From VXNE01 sp965206615 (GTDB lineage: Bacteria; Pseudomonadota; Gammaproteobacteria; Pseudomonadales; Azotimanducaceae): a stretch of DNA of 64,000 bases. The position numbers were made by a program, and so were the translations under genes. A model generated the notes under the pieces. It was given only the letters and a program-made list of their open reading frames with translations. It had not been told where the DNA came from and ran no database searches. The stretch covers positions 2,418,001 through 2,482,000 of the forward strand of contig CBDBKI010000005.1 in the NCBI GenBank assembly GCA_965206615.1, in the 5' to 3' direction. Below, piece by piece: positions 42,106 to 50,176 of this stretch (the stretch's first letter is position 1; every line of letters begins with the position of its first letter).

Positions 42106-42480
42106 ATGGTGGTGGTACGGGTCTATACCGGGGACGATGGCCGTTCCCACTTCGAGGATATCGAAATCGCCCTGTCGGACCAGGGTCCCGTCGGTCGGAT
42201 CTCGGAGTTGATCCGGGGGCCGGGCGTGCTTTTCCGCGACGTGGACGGCGACTACGATCTGGACTTCCACAATGCCCCGCGCCGACAGTTCGTGGTGAAT
42301 CTCGTCGGTTCCGTCGACATCGGCGTGGGGGACGGTACCGTGCGGCGCCTCGGACCGGGAGACATACTCCTCGCCGAGGATACGCACGGGCAGGGCCATA
42401 CCAGTGCGGCCGTCAACGGCGAGCCGCGCCAGTGCCTGTTTATCCCGATCGACGACGGCGTGGATCTGGCGACGGGTTGA
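42106..42480 (+). CDS. small cupin-fold protein
   Basis: A 124-residue single-domain cupin. FHNAPRRQFVVNLVGSVDIGVGDG (read as FHNAPRRQFVVNLVG and SVDIGVGDG), then LGPGDILLAEDTHGQGHTS gives the two cupin motifs; the second contains GPGDILLAEDTHGQGH. The usual metal His in motif 1 seems replaced by Arg/Gln (RRQFVV), so metal binding may be weak. No signal peptide. Function unknown. It follows the peroxiredoxin after 58 bp and converges on the SPOR gene. Confidence 0.8.
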   Translation: MVVVRVYTGDDGRSHFEDIEIALSDQGPVGRISELIRGPGVLFRDVDGDYDLDFHNAPRRQFVVNLVGSVDIGVGDGTVRRLGPGDILLAEDTHGQGHTSAAVNGEPRQCLFIPIDDGVDLATG

Positions 42481-42542
42481 GGGTCCGCGCGCCGGAAGCC
42501 CACGGGCGGCGGCGCTGTGGGCAGTCCGTCGGCGACGCCCGA

Positions 42543-43307
42543 TCAGATCTCGGTAGTGTCGGCGAGTTCGTCCGCGCGCCGCATGGCCTGCTGCAGCGAA
42601 TCCACGGAACGCACCCACGGATCGAACTCCGCGAGTTCGGCGGTCAGGTTCGAAGCGGCCGTCCGCGCCCGCTCCCGGTCCGGATAGACGCCGAGCAACA
42701 ACACGTAGAACAGGCGGCCGTCCCGTTCGACGCGGGCGGCCGACATGCCCTGCAGCTCCTTGCGGGCGGCGTATTCCTCCAGCGCTTCCCGGGTCTGCAG
42801 CGCCACCAACTGGACCACGTAGTAGTTCGGCGGGGCGTCCATCACCGGCATCCCGCCGTCCGGTCGGCCGGCGACGTCCCGATGCGGCGGCGGTTCCGAT
42901 GCGGGGGGTGGCGGGGGCGGCGCCTCCCGTGCGGCACGGGGCGGCGGTGTTCGTTGCGCGCGCGCATCGCGTCGCGCGTCCGCATTCGACGCCTCGCGCG
43001 CCGCGGGTGGACGGGTGGCCTGCGGGTTGCGCACCAGTTCCCGGTCCTGCACGCAACTCCATTCCTGATTCTCGGCGCCGGTATCGCAGAACCAGTTCGT
43101 CTCGTCACCCGCGACGGCGGAGGGATTCCGGACGGGCGCCTCGGGGCCGGAGCGGCAACCCCCCAGGATCGCGGCGAGGGCCAGCAGCAAAAGCGCGGGC
43201 GTCCGGTGTGCCGGGATGCGGGTTCGTCCGGGGTGGGCGGCTTCGACGGACCGGGCGCCACCGTTCGTCGGGGCTGTCCGCTGCGCTTCCCGTCTCGGTG
43301 ATCTCAT
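42543..43307 (-). CDS. SPOR-domain lipoprotein
   Basis: A 254-residue envelope protein. ATG 43307 gives an Arg-rich n-region of about 35 residues before ALLLLALAAILGGC (lipobox); a longer frame to 43433 is possible but overlaps the divergent gene. The middle is Pro/Ala/Arg-rich and disordered (a run of prolines in EAPPPPPPASEPPPH). The C-terminal 85 residues form a SPOR domain (YYVVQLVALQTREALEEYA, YVLLLGVYPDRERARTA), which binds denuded peptidoglycan glycans at division sites. It is probably an outer-membrane-anchored septal protein. Confidence 0.83.
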   Translation of the reverse strand: MRSPRREAQRTAPTNGGARSVEAAHPGRTRIPAHRTPALLLLALAAILGGCRSGPEAPVRNPSAVAGDETNWFCDTGAENQEWSCVQDRELVRNPQATRPPAAREASNADARRDARAQRTPPPRAAREAPPPPPPASEPPPHRDVAGRPDGGMPVMDAPPNYYVVQLVALQTREALEEYAARKELQGMSAARVERDGRLFYVLLLGVYPDRERARTAASNLTAELAEFDPWVRSVDSLQQAMRRADELADTTEI

Positions 43308-43387
43308 GCGGCGGGCGTCCTGCCGCGCTCCCGGAGGCGGGTCCGTCCGGCAAAGGCGCTCATGGCAGGCTACTTTGCCCCGCGGGG

Positions 43388-43393
43388 TATGAT
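43388..43393 (+). promoter_or_regulatory. possible -10 box (TATGAT)
   Basis: TATGAT lies 25 bp before ATG 43418 and just upstream of AAAGGGAGG, in otherwise very GC-rich DNA. No clear -35 is seen at 17 bp. It would give a very short leader. Confidence 0.3.
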
Positions 43394-43417
43394 CTGTCAA
43401 AAAGGGAGGCCGTCGAC

Positions 43418-44278
43418 ATGCCAATGAGTTCAACCGTCGTCGGTCGATCCACCAAGCGATTCCGTGCCGTCGCCGACGCCCGGTGGCTGATGTCCTATGC
43501 CGCGGGTCTGGGGGAAACGTCCCCGTGCTACTTCGACACGACCGCCGGCATTGCGGCGCATCCCGTTTTCCCGGTCTGCCCGGAGTGGCCGGTGATGCTC
43601 GACGCCCGCAACACCGAAGGCGCCTCGGGCATGACGCCGGAACAGTGGCGGCGGGGCGTCCATGCTACCCACGACGTGATCGTGCACCGCCCCCTGCGTG
43701 CCGACGAGGAGGTCTTCACGACGGGCACGGTCGTTGCGGTGGAGGCGCGCAAGCCCGGCGCGTACCAGTTGCTGAAGCTCGAAACGGTGGCGGAGGACGG
43801 CGAGCCGATCGTCACGAGCTGGAACGGCAGCCTGATGCGAGGGGTCGCGGTTGAGGGCGGTGATCGCAGCAATGGGGCACTGCCCGGCGTGGTCGCTCCG
43901 CAAGGGGCGGAGCCGCGCAGAGACACGGTCGAGATCCCGGTGTCGGCTGGCCTCGCCCATGTCTACAGCGAATGCGCCCGCATCTGGAACCCCATTCACA
44001 CGGACAAGGCGATTGCCCTGGCGGCGGGCCTGCCGGACATCATCCTGCACGGCACCGCGACGCTCGCGCTGGCCGTTTCCGTCCTGGTGAACCGCGAGCT
44101 CGACGGGGATCCGGCACGTGTGCATCGCTACGGCTGCCGGTTGGCGGCGATGGTGCGGATGCCGAGCACCATCACGCTGCGCATCGATGCCGGCCGGCGG
44201 GGCGCCTGCTGGTTCACGGTCCTGAACGAGGATGGCGCGGCGGCGATCTCGCGCGGCTATCTGACCAGCCGCCCGTAG
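43418..44278 (+). CDS. FAS1-like/MaoC-type hot-dog dehydratase
   Basis: A 286-residue double hot-dog protein. The N-terminal half is FAS1-like (DARWLMSYAAGLGETSPCYFD is read as RWLMSYAAGLGETSPCYFD). The C-terminal half has a MaoC-like motif in SECARIWNPIHTDKAIA and AGLPDIILHGTATLA. In R-hydratases the motif is GDxNPIH with catalytic Asp and His; here the Asp position is Ile (RIWNPIH) while the His is kept. The ribosome site GGGAGG is 9 bp before ATG 43418. Likely an acyl-CoA hydratase or binding relative in fatty-acid or polyketide-like metabolism; activity is uncertain because of the missing Asp. Confidence 0.86.
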   Translation: MPMSSTVVGRSTKRFRAVADARWLMSYAAGLGETSPCYFDTTAGIAAHPVFPVCPEWPVMLDARNTEGASGMTPEQWRRGVHATHDVIVHRPLRADEEVFTTGTVVAVEARKPGAYQLLKLETVAEDGEPIVTSWNGSLMRGVAVEGGDRSNGALPGVVAPQGAEPRRDTVEIPVSAGLAHVYSECARIWNPIHTDKAIALAAGLPDIILHGTATLALAVSVLVNRELDGDPARVHRYGCRLAAMVRMPSTITLRIDAGRRGACWFTVLNEDGAAAISRGYLTSRP

Positions 44279-44418
44279 CGATTCCTCAGGAGCGCGCCAC
44301 GCGCCGGAGAGCCCGTTCGCGTGTGCGTGCTCATGCGACGTTCACGGCCTCGACGTACCCGTCGCCGGCGCTTCGTGCGCCCCGATGGTTTGCGCGGCTG
44401 CCGTGGATTCGTCAGAAT

Positions 44419-44436
44419 GCGCGCAATTTTGCGCGC
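44419..44436. repeat. inverted repeat upstream of the HNH gene
   Basis: GCGCGCAA and TTGCGCGC are separated by TT, 43 bp before the HNH start. This is possibly an operator-like site or a small hairpin in the leader. The surrounding 200 bp (44279-44478) shows no other gene. Confidence 0.35.
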
Positions 44437-44478
44437 GAGGCCGTGCGCAATGTGGCGCCTTCGGATTGGATCGGGACG

Positions 44479-45069
44479 ATGCTGGCGACGCTTCAGGAAT
44501 TCGAAAGAGCCCCCCGCATCCTGCGGCTCAACGTCGCCGGCCAGCCCGTCGAGTGGACGAGTTGGCAGGAGGCGGCATGCCTGTACGCGCGCAACCTCGT
44601 GGTGTGGACACTCGGAGACCCCGTGCTGCACATCCGCGGCGGACACTCGCGGTTCGACGGCGCCCAGTCGTTTCTCGACATCCACAGTATCGTCGCCTGC
44701 CACGGCCGCATCGTCGAGCCGGAACGGGGCGTGCCGCCGCTCAGCAACGCGGCGCTCTTCGGCAGGGACCGCAACGTGTGTCTCTATTGCGGGGGCGACT
44801 TTCCCGACGCCGCGCTCACGCGCGACCACGTGGTGCCGCGCTCCCGCGGCGGCCTCGACCGGTGGGACAATTGCGTGTCCGCGTGCCGGCGCTGCAACCA
44901 CCACAAGGGCAACCGACTTCCGCACGAGTGCGAAATGGAGTTGCTCGCCCTGCCGTACCTGCCGAACTTCGCCGAGTACCTGGCGCTGACCAACAGCGGT
45001 CGGATCCTCGGCGACCAGATGGACTTCCTGAAGAGGCGCTTTGGCCGGGACAGCCGGCTCCTGCAATAG
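44479..45069 (+). CDS. HNH endonuclease family protein
   Basis: A 196-residue protein with a conserved N-terminal part (APRILRLNVAGQPVEWTSWQ, ACLYARNLVVWTLGDP) and a C-terminal HNH domain. A zinc Cys pair is CLYCG, the catalytic strand is LTRDHVVPRSRGG, then WDNCVSACRRCNHHKGNR supplies Asn, His and the second Cys pair. ATG 44479 is chosen as the start of the conserved part; the frame upstream is open into the previous gene but lacks family sequence. This family is widespread as a single chromosomal gene; role in DNA repair or restriction is not established. Confidence 0.9.
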   Translation: MLATLQEFERAPRILRLNVAGQPVEWTSWQEAACLYARNLVVWTLGDPVLHIRGGHSRFDGAQSFLDIHSIVACHGRIVEPERGVPPLSNAALFGRDRNVCLYCGGDFPDAALTRDHVVPRSRGGLDRWDNCVSACRRCNHHKGNRLPHECEMELLALPYLPNFAEYLALTNSGRILGDQMDFLKRRFGRDSRLLQ

Positions 45070-45153
45070 CGCCCTGAAGACCGCCCTTCGCGGCAGCGCG
45101 TCGTGCCGGCCCGCCTTGGGATACCATCGCGGCTTTTGTCTGGAACCGTAACC

Positions 45154-46548
45154 ATGGCCGAATCCCAGGCGGATCCGTACACCGTACGGCACGGCGAGGC
45201 GCACGCACCCCCGGGCAACTTCCGGGCGCGGATCAAGTATCTCGGGCCGAGCCTGATCGTCACGGGGGCGGTGATCGGCTCGGGCGAACTGGTGCTGACG
45301 ACGAGTCTCGGCGCGGCGGCGGGGTGGGCGCTCCTGTGGTGGCTCCTGCTGTCGTGCTGGTGCAAGTCGCTGGTGCAGGCGGAGATGGCGCGCTACACGA
45401 TCATCTCCGGGGACACCTACCTGCGGGCCATCAACCGCCTCCCGGGTCGCATCTGGCGGATCTCCTGGCCCATCTGGCTCGGACTTCTCGCCTACCTGCC
45501 GGGCACGATGGGGCTCGGCGGCATCATCGGCGGGGGAGGACAGTCGCTGTCGTTCCTGGCGTCGCTCGGCGGCATCTCCATCGACGGCACGGTGTGTACC
45601 GGCATCATCGCCCTCACCACATCGATCATCCTGAGTACCGGCTCCTACCGCTGGCTCGAGCGCGTGATGCTGCCGCTGGTGATCGCCTTTACCGTCGCGA
45701 CCCTGATCTGTTCGGTTGCCATGCAGTTCACCGAATACCGCACGACGGTCGACGACATCGTCGCGGGACTGTCGCCGGACCCGGCCGTCTTCCTGGCCTT
45801 CGCCGCCCTGGCCCTGGCCGCGTACGGCTACACCGGCACCAATTCCGGAGACGTGACGGCCTACACGTACTGGTGCATCGAGAAGGGCTATCCGAGTTAC
45901 GTCGGCTCGGACCGGAGCGACCCGGACTGGGAGTCCCACGCGCGGGGTTGGATGAAGGTGCTGCACACGGACGTGTGGCTGGCCATCGTCATTGTCACCT
46001 GCGCTACGGTGCCGTACTACGTGCTGGGGGCCGGTGTGCTGAACAAGATGGGCGTCGTCCCCGAGGGCAACGCGGAGACGATCGGGCTGCTCTCGAACAT
46101 CTTCACGCAGACGCTCGGCGAGTGGGCGGTGTGGGTCTTCAGCGTGGGCGCGTTCTTCATCCTCTTCTCGACCGTCCTGTCGGGTGTCGGCGCCGGCGGG
46201 CGCGTCATCCCCGACTATCTCATCGAGATGGGCTTCATGGATCGCAGCAACCTCGCGCTGCGCCGCGCCATCATCCGCGGGTATCTCGCGGTCCTGCCGA
46301 TCGTCGCGTTCGTGATCTATCTGTTCATCCCGAACTTCGTCGTGCTCATCATGATCGGAGCGCTCACCTCGGCGCTCTTCCTGCCGATCCAGTGCGGCGC
46401 GACCATCTGGCTGCAGTCGCGGCACATGGACCCGCGCATCCGGCCGCGCGCCGTGACGCGCTACGGGCTCTGGGTGATCTTCGCCTTCGAGTTAGTCATG
46501 GCGTTCCTGGTGATCTGGCTGGTCGTGCTGGCGCCGCTGCGCGCCTGA
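45154..46548 (+). CDS. Nramp-related membrane transporter lacking the DPGN motif
   Basis: A 464-residue protein with about eleven helices. The start of helix 1 (GPSLIVTGAVIGSGELVLTT) aligns with the Nramp helix 1 GPG...DPGN, but DPGN is replaced by GSGE. In helix 6 the Met-Pro-His metal motif is replaced by GYTGTNSGDVTAYTYW. The canonical divalent-metal ligands are therefore absent, which places it among Nramp-related transporters of unknown or non-canonical substrate. ATG 45154 lies 84 bp after the HNH gene. The loop with WCIEKGYPSYVGSDRSDPDW is a long hydrophilic insert not seen in classical MntH. Confidence 0.87.
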   Translation: MAESQADPYTVRHGEAHAPPGNFRARIKYLGPSLIVTGAVIGSGELVLTTSLGAAAGWALLWWLLLSCWCKSLVQAEMARYTIISGDTYLRAINRLPGRIWRISWPIWLGLLAYLPGTMGLGGIIGGGGQSLSFLASLGGISIDGTVCTGIIALTTSIILSTGSYRWLERVMLPLVIAFTVATLICSVAMQFTEYRTTVDDIVAGLSPDPAVFLAFAALALAAYGYTGTNSGDVTAYTYWCIEKGYPSYVGSDRSDPDWESHARGWMKVLHTDVWLAIVIVTCATVPYYVLGAGVLNKMGVVPEGNAETIGLLSNIFTQTLGEWAVWVFSVGAFFILFSTVLSGVGAGGRVIPDYLIEMGFMDRSNLALRRAIIRGYLAVLPIVAFVIYLFIPNFVVLIMIGALTSALFLPIQCGATIWLQSRHMDPRIRPRAVTRYGLWVIFAFELVMAFLVIWLVVLAPLRA

Positions 46549-46559
46549 TATCCGGCCGG

Positions 46560-47966
46560 CTACCGGGCGCTCGCATGGTCAGCGAGCACCGCTGCCATGC
46601 AGGAGGTCACCCGCTTGCCGGTCGGAATGTCCAGGAACTCGTTGGGGCCGTGGGCGTTCGAGTGCGGTCCGAGGACGCCCGTGACGACGAACTGCACGTC
46701 GGGGAAGCGGTCGCCGAGCATCTTCATGAAGGGGATCGTCCCGCCGCAGCCCATCGTCCGGACCGGCCGCCTGAAGAACGCGCGGGACGCCCGATCCGCG
46801 GATTCCATGAGCCACGGGGCGAACTCGGGGGCGTACCAGCCGCTGTGCGGTGCATCCATTTCCAGCAGTACCCTGGCTCCCAGGGGTGGGTCGCGTTCGA
46901 TCAGGCTCCTGATCCCCTTGGCGGCCGTTGCTGCGTCCAGGCTCGGTGGCAGCCGAAAGACCAGCTTCGCGGCCGTGGCGGGACGCAGCGTGTTGCCCGC
47001 GTCTTCCGGTTCGGGTGCCCCGGACAGCCCGACGACGCCAAGGCTTCCCATCCACGCGTTGGCCAGGACGAGGTCCGCGTAGCTCGCGGGGTCGGGGCGC
47101 GACTCTCCCGCCCACCGAAAGCGTTCGACGACGCCGGCGCCGAGCGTGGCCGCCACGGACTTCGCCTGTTCCAGCGCCCACGTGGGGACCTGTACGGACA
47201 GGACGTCGTCGAGTGCACCGGTCGCGCCGTCCTCGATGCGTTCGAGGAGGGACCGCAACAGGCGAAAGCTGGACGGGACGATGCCCCCGGCCATGCCGGA
47301 GTGGACGCCTTCGGTCAGGACGTGCACGGTCAGGGTCCCCGACACCATGCCGCGCAGGGAGGTGGTCAGCCAGAGCTGGTCGTAGTTGGCGCACTCGGCA
47401 TCCAGGCAGATCACGAGGTCCGGTGTGCCGATTTGCGTCTCGAGGGCCTCGAGGTAGAAGGGCAGGTCGAGGCTGCCGCTCTCTTCGCACCCCTCGATCA
47501 GGATCAGGCAGCGCGCGTGCGGCCGCCCCTGGCGCTGCAACGCGGCGACCGCGGTCAGGCTCGCGAACAGCGCGTAGCCGTCGTCGGCGCCGCCGCGTCC
47601 GTATAGCCGGCCGTCCCGCAGCACGGGAGTCCAGGGTCCCAAGTCCTCCTCCCAGCCGGAAAACTCGGGCTGCTTGTCGTAGTGGCCGTACAGCAGGACG
47701 TTGCCGGGCGCCGATCCGGCCACTTCGATCAAGATCACGGGGGTCCTGCCCGGCAGCTGCACGATGCGGGCGTCCGCGCCGTCGATGTCGAAGGACCTGG
47801 CCCAGGCCAGCAGCAGTTCGGCCGCCTGCTGCATGTGCCCGGCCGCCTCCCAGCCCTGGTCGAACTCCGGCGACTTGTTGGGAATGCGGATGTACTCCGT
47901 GAGCTTCGGGACGATCTCCGTATCCCAGGTTTCCTCGACGAAATCGACGATGCGTTCTTCGTTCAC
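46560..47966 (-). CDS. M20-family metallopeptidase
   Basis: A 468-residue di-zinc peptidase or deacylase. GTG 47966 follows GAGGGAG by 6 bp, so it is chosen over the frame to 48053. Zinc ligands are visible: His and Asp in LLYGHYDKQPEF, the bridging Asp in GRGGADDGY, Glu pair in IEGCEESGS, Asp in CLDAECAN and the late His in GPHSNAHGPNEFLDI. The lid domain is near 215-340. It most resembles M20 dipeptidases acting on C-terminal or carnosine-like substrates. No signal peptide. It ends 12 bp from the convergent Nramp-like gene and lies 10 bp after the TonB receptor gene. Confidence 0.92.
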   Translation of the reverse strand: MNEERIVDFVEETWDTEIVPKLTEYIRIPNKSPEFDQGWEAAGHMQQAAELLLAWARSFDIDGADARIVQLPGRTPVILIEVAGSAPGNVLLYGHYDKQPEFSGWEEDLGPWTPVLRDGRLYGRGGADDGYALFASLTAVAALQRQGRPHARCLILIEGCEESGSLDLPFYLEALETQIGTPDLVICLDAECANYDQLWLTTSLRGMVSGTLTVHVLTEGVHSGMAGGIVPSSFRLLRSLLERIEDGATGALDDVLSVQVPTWALEQAKSVAATLGAGVVERFRWAGESRPDPASYADLVLANAWMGSLGVVGLSGAPEPEDAGNTLRPATAAKLVFRLPPSLDAATAAKGIRSLIERDPPLGARVLLEMDAPHSGWYAPEFAPWLMESADRASRAFFRRPVRTMGCGGTIPFMKMLGDRFPDVQFVVTGVLGPHSNAHGPNEFLDIPTGKRVTSCMAAVLADHASAR

Positions 47967-47976
47967 GAATGCTCCC

Positions 47977-49803
47977 TCAGGGTTCGAACCGCACTCCGGC
48001 CATGGCCCGGACGCCCGGATTACGATAGCCCAGGATGTCCTCGTAGTCCTCATCGAAGGCGTTCTCGACCTGGAGATACACGCGGGCCCGCGGCGACAGG
48101 GACCAGGTCAGGCCGGCGTGGACCAGCGTGTAGCGGTCAAGCGTCCTGCGCACGGATGGAAACGTGGAGAAGTCGTTGTCGAGTTGTTCGCCGACCACGG
48201 CGGCGCCGAGGTTGAAGCGCAGTGCGCCCGTCAGGCTGCCGGTGGCGTCGATGCGACCCTGGTGGCGGGGTCGCCGAACTTCCTCCGCACCGTCCTCGGT
48301 GGCGTCGAGCCAGGTGTAGAAGGCGGAGATCTGCACGCCCCCGAGCGTGTCCCGGTAACCGATCTCGACGCCATGGCGGCTGCTGCGGCGGTCGAGATTT
48401 CGTGCCGTGAATCCGCCCCGGGCGAAGTCGAAGACGAAGCCGGCGATCTCGTTGTCGAGTTCGGCCGCGAAGGCAGCGACGCTCAGGCGCTCGGTCGCAT
48501 AACCGATCTCGTATTCGATGGATCGCTCGGGCTCGAGGTCCGGATTGCCGTGGAAGGTGTCGGGGGTATACCCATACCGTTCCGTGAACGTGGGGTTCTT
48601 GACCCCCGTCCCGACGTTGGCGAAGGCACGCCCTGGCCCGAGCGCCCGTGCGATGGCCGCGTTCCAGGCGACGGCGTCGTCGAATTCGTCCTGTGCATCG
48701 AAGCGGGCGGAGAGCGAGGCGAACGTGTGCGCCCCGCGAAACTGGTATTCGGCGGCGGCCCCGCGCGCGGCCACCCGCTGGCGCTGGTTGGGGTCGCCGA
48801 ATGGCGTGACTGCGCCGCGCTGACGGAAGCGCTGGCCTTCGTGCTCGAGGGTGGCGTTGAGATGGTGGCCGGCCGAGAACGTGAAGTTGTTACTGAACGT
48901 GGTCGTCACGCGTTCGCCGAGTGTCGAGGCGATCTGCGTGCCATCCGCGAACTGGACATCGTGCGCCCGGGCCATCGTGACGGTGAGCGTCGGTTGCCAC
49001 CGCCCGGAGCCCCCGTGGCGCGCCTCGATCTTTGCGTATCGGCGTCGCGAGTGTGCGCCCAGGTCGCCGTCCGCGGGTACGAACGCGGGAAACGGGGTGG
49101 GGTCATACTCGAGGTCGGCTTGCACCCCGCGCAGGACCGCGCCGAAGGTCCAGGGACCCGCGTGCCGGGCCGCGTTGAGGTGCACGGTCGTGTTCCGGTA
49201 GCCGTCCTGTTCGTCGCCGTTGCGGGCGATGTTCGAGCCACCCGTGTCGAACCGACTGAGCGACAGGCCGACATGCCCGTCCTCCCCGACTCGCGCCCAC
49301 TGTGCGCTCGCGTCGCGGGTCGCGTGGGTGCCGCTGGCGAGGTCGAACCGTAGCGTGTCGTCCGTCGGCGTCGTGTCGATATAGACGAGCCCGGCGAGGG
49401 CGTCGACGCCCCACACGGCGCTGCGCGGACCGTTGGCGATCTCGAGACGCGTGGCCCCGGTCAGGTCGAGGTGGGCGAAGTCGTACTCCGAGCCGCTGGC
49501 CGGGTTGTTGAGTTCGATGCCGTCGAGCACGGTCAGCACGTGGTTCGCCTCCGCGCCGCGCAGGCGCACCTGGGTCTGGCCGCCGCGGTTGCCGGAGCGG
49601 CTGAGCGCCATGCCGGGCAGGGCGCGCAGCACGTCGCCCGCGTGCTGGGCGTGGCGCGACTCGATGTCGTCGGCGTTGACGATGGTCGGCGGTCGGTCGC
49701 CGGCGCCGAGGCGGCTCGCCTTGACGACGATGATCTCGAGTTCGGCGGCGGCGGAGAGCGGGAGCAGGGCGACGAGCCCACATAGCGATCGGAAGTTGCG
49801 CAC
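47977..49803 (-). CDS. btuB: TonB-dependent cobalamin receptor, BtuB-like
   Basis: A 608-residue outer-membrane beta-barrel receptor. It has a signal peptide (LCGLVALLPLSAAAE), a TonB box-like EIIVVKASR, a plug domain (DVLRALPGMALSRSGNRGGQ, VLTVLDGIELNNP, EIANGPRSAVWGVDAL) and a barrel ending VRAMAGVRFEP. The plug sequence and length match BtuB (E. coli about 590-614 residues). A cobalamin riboswitch lies directly upstream, which supports vitamin B12 or a related corrinoid as ligand. The start is GTG 49803 with GAGGA 7 bp upstream. No btuCDF genes are in the window. Confidence 0.92.
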   Translation of the reverse strand: MRNFRSLCGLVALLPLSAAAELEIIVVKASRLGAGDRPPTIVNADDIESRHAQHAGDVLRALPGMALSRSGNRGGQTQVRLRGAEANHVLTVLDGIELNNPASGSEYDFAHLDLTGATRLEIANGPRSAVWGVDALAGLVYIDTTPTDDTLRFDLASGTHATRDASAQWARVGEDGHVGLSLSRFDTGGSNIARNGDEQDGYRNTTVHLNAARHAGPWTFGAVLRGVQADLEYDPTPFPAFVPADGDLGAHSRRRYAKIEARHGGSGRWQPTLTVTMARAHDVQFADGTQIASTLGERVTTTFSNNFTFSAGHHLNATLEHEGQRFRQRGAVTPFGDPNQRQRVAARGAAAEYQFRGAHTFASLSARFDAQDEFDDAVAWNAAIARALGPGRAFANVGTGVKNPTFTERYGYTPDTFHGNPDLEPERSIEYEIGYATERLSVAAFAAELDNEIAGFVFDFARGGFTARNLDRRSSRHGVEIGYRDTLGGVQISAFYTWLDATEDGAEEVRRPRHQGRIDATGSLTGALRFNLGAAVVGEQLDNDFSTFPSVRRTLDRYTLVHAGLTWSLSPRARVYLQVENAFDEDYEDILGYRNPGVRAMAGVRFEP

Positions 49804-49867
49804 GAGAGGATCCTCATTGAGCCGTCACACCCTCGGTCGGGCACCCCGAACGGCATTCGGGAATGGG

Positions 49868-50075
49868 TATCGGGTCGGTCTCCGGGCTTGCGAGGCGTTT
49901 TCGCGCACTTCGCGCCTTCCCATCCGGGTGGACAGTGGCATCGTTGGAAGTGCGCGCCCGCGTTGCCTTGGCTTGCGGGGCACTCGATCACCGTTGCGGG
50001 GTCAGCGCCGGATTCCCACCGGCTTCCCTCGTCGATCCCACCCCGTGGGCGAGCGACGAATACCCGATACAACCG
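49868..50075 (-). promoter_or_regulatory. cobalamin riboswitch upstream of btuB
   Basis: On the minus strand the order is GGGAA, CCGGTGGGAATCCGG, GCTGACCCCGCAACGGTGA (about 50030-49987), then B12-box-like GCCACTG (49939-49933), GGGAAGGCG and finally AAGCCCGGAGACC (49889-49877). These are the conserved blocks of the adenosylcobalamin riboswitch in correct order and spacing. The 3' end lies about 65 nt before the btuB GTG, so it most likely represses translation or transcription of btuB when B12 is plentiful. Confidence 0.92.
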
Positions 50076-50081
50076 GTGCGA

Positions 50082-50087
50082 ATTGTA
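50082..50087 (-). promoter_or_regulatory. -10 box for riboswitch-btuB transcript
   Basis: TACAAT on the minus strand lies just upstream of the riboswitch 5' end, in an AT-richer patch (GCGTTTACAATTCG). The -35 region is weak. Transcription would begin near 50075, exactly where the aptamer needs to start. Confidence 0.45.
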
Positions 50088-50176
50088 AACGCTCGCCTTT
50101 TGGGTATGCTTGCGCGCCTTTCAATGCGGCGATGCAGGGGCTCCAGGGTAGGAGCGCCCAACGAAGGGAGGTTCCA

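Noticed and set aside
44257..46425. Minus-strand open frame of 722 codons
   Set aside because: Antisense to the HNH and Nramp-like genes, no recognisable domain.
45324..47606. Plus-strand open frame of 760 codons
   Set aside because: It overlaps the Nramp-like and M20 genes out of frame; composition bias of GC-rich DNA explains it.
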